Shown here: positions 6,765 through 8,141 of the stretch, piece by piece
Layout of the letters: each line of letters opens with the position of its first letter
How positions within the stretch are numbered: the stretch's first letter is position 1
Source: B120-G9 sp034659895
Lineage (GTDB): Bacteria > Zixibacteria > MSB-5A5 > GN15 > FEB-12
Assembly (NCBI GenBank): GCA_034659895.1
Contig: JAYEIF010000226.1
Coordinates: 1 to 8,141, forward strand
DNA: 8,141 bases
Reading direction: 5' to 3'
The notes under the pieces: model-generated
Databases searched by the model: none
What the model was told of the DNA's origin: nothing
The model's input: only the letters and a program-made list of their open reading frames with translations
Program-made: the position numbers and the translations under genes

Positions 6765-7812
6765 TCAACCTTGCCAGCAATTTTTTAATTTCATGGGCTT
6801 TACTGCGATGAGTAACCAGCGTAATATCATCTACACGGACTATAACCAAGTCCGATACCCCAAGGCAGGCAATAATTCCATCAGAATAGTTGCACACCGT
6901 TGTTTCATAGGTGTCCTCGATAATAGCTTGTCCTGTCACCACATTGTTTTCTCGGTCTAATTCTTTATACCGCTCAAGCGATCGCCAGCCTCCAACATCA
7001 TCCCATATGATGTCGGCTTTAATTGTAAATACATTTGAAGCTTTTTCTAAAACAGCAAAGTCGATTGAGATATTACTTGCCTGTTCATAGAATTCATTAC
7101 GGGCAGCATCTTCGCTGTCAGTGCCCACTTTCTCAATATAAGTATCAAGTCTTTCCCCCAACTGTGGGTCACACTCTCTCATAGTCTGCAAGATGGTTTT
7201 CGCCGACCATACGAACATTCCACTGTTCCACAGGTAGTCATTACTGTAATAATACTCACTTGCTGCGATGGCATTGGGTTTTTCTGTAAAAGTTGAAACT
7301 TTATGTATTTCGTAGCCATTATCTTTTTGATGAAGGTCGCCCATTTTTATGTAGCCATACGCTGTCTCCGGACGTGTAGGTACAATGCCGATTGTAATAA
7401 GGACATCATCGCTGGCCGCAGTCCGTGTAGCAATTTCGAGAATACTAAGCAGTTTTTCTGCTGGACGGATAAGATGATCGGAGGACAACACCACCATAAC
7501 AGCTTCAGGGTCGGCCCTATAAAGATGAGCTGCTGCCAGTCCGATAGCTGGAGCAGTGTTGCGGCCAATTGGTTCACTGAGGATATGGTTTTCGGTAATG
7601 TTAGGGATGTTCTCGAGAATTTGTGTTTTCATCTGTTCCCCTGTAACGATGCGTATCCGTTCCATAGGAATCAGAGGAAGAATTCGATCGATTGTTTCCT
7701 CAAGCATCATCTTCTCGGATGTGAGCTTGAGAAATTGCTTTGGTCGTTTTTCCCGGGAGAGTGGCCAAAAACGTTCGCCTTTTCCACCAGCCAAGATGAT
7801 ACCGTAAATCAC
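6733..7812 (-). CDS. manC: Mannose-1-phosphate guanylyltransferase
   Basis: This 359-residue nucleotidyltransferase makes GDP-mannose from mannose-1-phosphate and GTP, supplying cell-surface polysaccharide and glycosylation. Its motifs, in order, are ILAGGKGERFWPLSR (6-20), PKQFL (24-28), GRNTAPAIG (83-91), the metal-binding SSDH with Asp112, YGYIK (152-156), FTEKP (175-179), WNSGMFVW (195-202), IDFAVLEKA (250-258) and IWDDVGGWRSL (269-279). This is the short, monofunctional type, without the phosphomannose isomerase domain found in longer homologues. The start is a GTG with GAGG eight bases upstream, just 30 bases after the likely transcription start, which supports it as the first gene of the operon. 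It ends inside the start of the SPOR lipoprotein gene. No glycosyltransferase or other sugar-nucleotide gene is in the window, so the polysaccharide that uses the product is unknown. Confidence 0.94.
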   Translation of the reverse strand: MIYGIILAGGKGERFWPLSREKRPKQFLKLTSEKMMLEETIDRILPLIPMERIRIVTGEQMKTQILENIPNITENHILSEPIGRNTAPAIGLAAAHLYRADPEAVMVVLSSDHLIRPAEKLLSILEIATRTAASDDVLITIGIVPTRPETAYGYIKMGDLHQKDNGYEIHKVSTFTEKPNAIAASEYYYSNDYLWNSGMFVWSAKTILQTMRECDPQLGERLDTYIEKVGTDSEDAARNEFYEQASNISIDFAVLEKASNVFTIKADIIWDDVGGWRSLERYKELDRENNVVTGQAIIEDTYETTVCNYSDGIIACLGVSDLVIVRVDDITLVTHRSKAHEIKKLLARLNENEDTKKYL

Positions 7813-7824
7813 AGCTAAAACCTC
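7810..7824 (-). promoter_or_regulatory. Ribosome binding site and GTG start of manC
   Basis: GAGG at 7824-7821 lies eight bases before the GTG at 7812-7810. The N-terminal sequence MIYGIILAGG begins where this family normally begins, so the GTG is favoured although it is not ATG. Confidence 0.65.
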
Positions 7825-7839
7825 ACTTACAATCTTTGT

Positions 7840-7952
7840 GTTAACTGGATAATATCAGACCATCAATTAACAGTCAAGAAAAGATTTGGAGGGATGCATA
7901 TAAGAAGACCAAAAAACCGCTGATTTAACAGTAATATAGTCTTCCATTAACA
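7840..7952. repeat. Repeated TTAACA/GTTAAC motifs around the promoter
   Basis: TTAACA occurs on the plus strand at 7867-7872, 7925-7930 and 7947-7952. A palindromic GTTAAC lies at 7840-7845 near the expected transcription start. The first two extend to similar 12-base words (7863-7874 and 7921-7932) that match at 10 of 12 positions. One copy touches the -35 box. They could be operators for a regulator or chance words in AT-rich DNA. Confidence 0.25.
7849..7877 (-). promoter_or_regulatory. Sigma70-type promoter of the operon
   Basis: On the minus strand a -35 box TTGACT (7877-7872) is followed by a 17-base spacer and a -10 box TATTAT (7854-7849). Each box differs from the consensus by one base, and the spacing is ideal. 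Transcription would start near 7842, leaving a leader of about 30 bases before the manC GTG. This is read from sequence only; no transcript data are available. Confidence 0.7.
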
Positions 7953-8028
7953 AGGCATAGGTCTTTTATATTTTAGATCTACGCTGGTATTTATGGCAGG
8001 TCCTATTTAGGGTATGCTGAATAAAGTA

Positions 8029-8048
8029 CCTGTCCGCTCGACAGGCGG
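8029..8048. repeat. GC-rich hairpin in AT-rich spacer
   Basis: CCTGTC (8029-8034) and GACAGG (8040-8045) form a 6-bp stem around a 5-base loop. An alternative stem, CCGC (8034-8037) with GCGG (8045-8048), overlaps it. The element stands out in AT-rich surroundings. On neither strand is it followed by a clean T-run, so it is not a convincing terminator. It may be a small dispersed repeat of the REP type. Confidence 0.35.
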
Positions 8049-8141
8049 GTAAGTTCTTTGTTCATAAATAGATAAGCATGTTTTGTATTGTTTCAAGTGA
8101 AAGGGTTTTGTTATAAATAGCTTAAAAGGCTTGCACTTGAT

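Larger units (their letters stand above)
1..7842 (-). other. Probable single operon of nine genes
   Basis: All nine genes share one strand, and junctions range from a 32-base overlap to a 21-base gap. Specifically: manC/SPOR 32-base overlap, SPOR/tsaC 8, tsaC/phosphatase 4 (ATGA), phosphatase/DUF3108 23, DUF3108/DHS-like 2-base gap, DHS-like/ftcD 21-base gap, ftcD/PHP directly adjacent, PHP/protease 4-base overlap (GTGA). No terminator-like structure is seen between genes. One transcript from the 7849-7877 promoter is the simplest reading, but internal promoters within coding sequence cannot be excluded. Confidence 0.65.
7813..8141. other. Non-coding upstream region of the operon
   Basis: This 329-base AT-rich stretch has no credible coding frame on either strand and no tRNA or rRNA signature. 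It holds the manC promoter and leader, the TTAACA repeats and the hairpin near 8029-8048. Right of the hairpin the word ATAAATAG appears at 8064-8071 and 8113-8120. A weak plus-strand promoter-like pair (TTGTTT at 8088-8093, TATAAA at 8112-8117, 18-base spacer) could serve a divergent gene beyond the window. I see nothing else in it. Confidence 0.6.

Noticed and set aside
4977..7812. Capsule or exopolysaccharide cluster, suggested by manC plus a low-molecular-weight phosphatase
   Set aside because: No glycosyltransferase, Wza/Wzc-type export or polymerase gene is present, and the phosphatase loop is of the YwlE type rather than the Wzb type.
7303..7818. 171-codon open frame on the plus strand
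   Set aside because: It lies fully opposite manC, has no recognisable motif, and the opposite strand carries intact nucleotidyltransferase motifs.
7911..7932. Possible minus-strand terminator (T-run after AATCAGCGG)
   Set aside because: A run of six T is present on the minus strand, but only a 3-bp stem (CTG/CAG) precedes it, too weak for an intrinsic terminator.
8093..8140. Inverted repeat TCAAGTG / CACTTGA with a 34-base separation
   Set aside because: A 7-bp match at this distance is expected by chance in a spacer of this length, and no further structure supports it.
1..8141. Mobile element, CRISPR array or defence system
   Set aside because: No transposase, integrase, terminal inverted repeats, regularly spaced repeats or defence-type protein was seen; the coding capacity is used up by the nine genes described.

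Overview
The window is a compact, one-directional gene block on the minus strand. Nine protein genes (the last one cut by the left edge) run from position 7812 down to position 1 with no gap larger than about 21 bases. Most junctions are start/stop overlaps (GTGA, ATGA, 8, 23 and 32 bases) or direct abutments. The only long non-coding stretch is 7813-8141, upstream of the first gene. It carries a good sigma70-type promoter reading into the block, so the genes probably form one long operon.

In transcription order (right to left) the genes are: mannose-1-phosphate guanylyltransferase (7812-6733); a lipoprotein with a SPOR peptidoglycan-binding domain (6764-6102); a YrdC/TsaC-type threonylcarbamoyl-AMP synthase (6109-5468); a low-molecular-weight phosphatase whose P-loop resembles the arginine phosphatase YwlE (5471-4977); an exported DUF3108-type protein (4999-4145); a deoxyhypusine-synthase-like protein that seems to lack the catalytic lysine (4142-3189); a bifunctional glutamate formimidoyltransferase/formimidoyl-THF cyclodeaminase (3167-1644); a PHP-domain phosphoesterase of the TrpH/YciV type (1643-807); and the N-terminal 270 residues of a secreted HEXXH metalloprotease resembling the MXAN_6640 family (810-1, incomplete).

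The organism is a bacterium. A lipobox lipoprotein with a SPOR domain, a DUF3108 protein and a secreted HEXXH protease point to a Gram-negative (diderm) cell. The combination, with an AT-leaning composition, would fit an uncultured FCB-group or deltaproteobacteria-like lineage such as candidate phylum Zixibacteria, but this is an inference from gene content and memory only.

The genes do not make one obvious pathway. The first part mixes cell-envelope functions (GDP-mannose supply, SPOR lipoprotein, exported DUF3108 protein) with tRNA modification and protein dephosphorylation. The second part is one-carbon/histidine-type catabolism plus phosphoesterase and protease functions. I see no CRISPR array, insertion sequence, tRNA, rRNA or defence system. 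The least understood items are the lysine-less deoxyhypusine-synthase-like protein next to the formimidoyl-folate enzyme, the YwlE-like phosphatase, and the repeats around the operon promoter.
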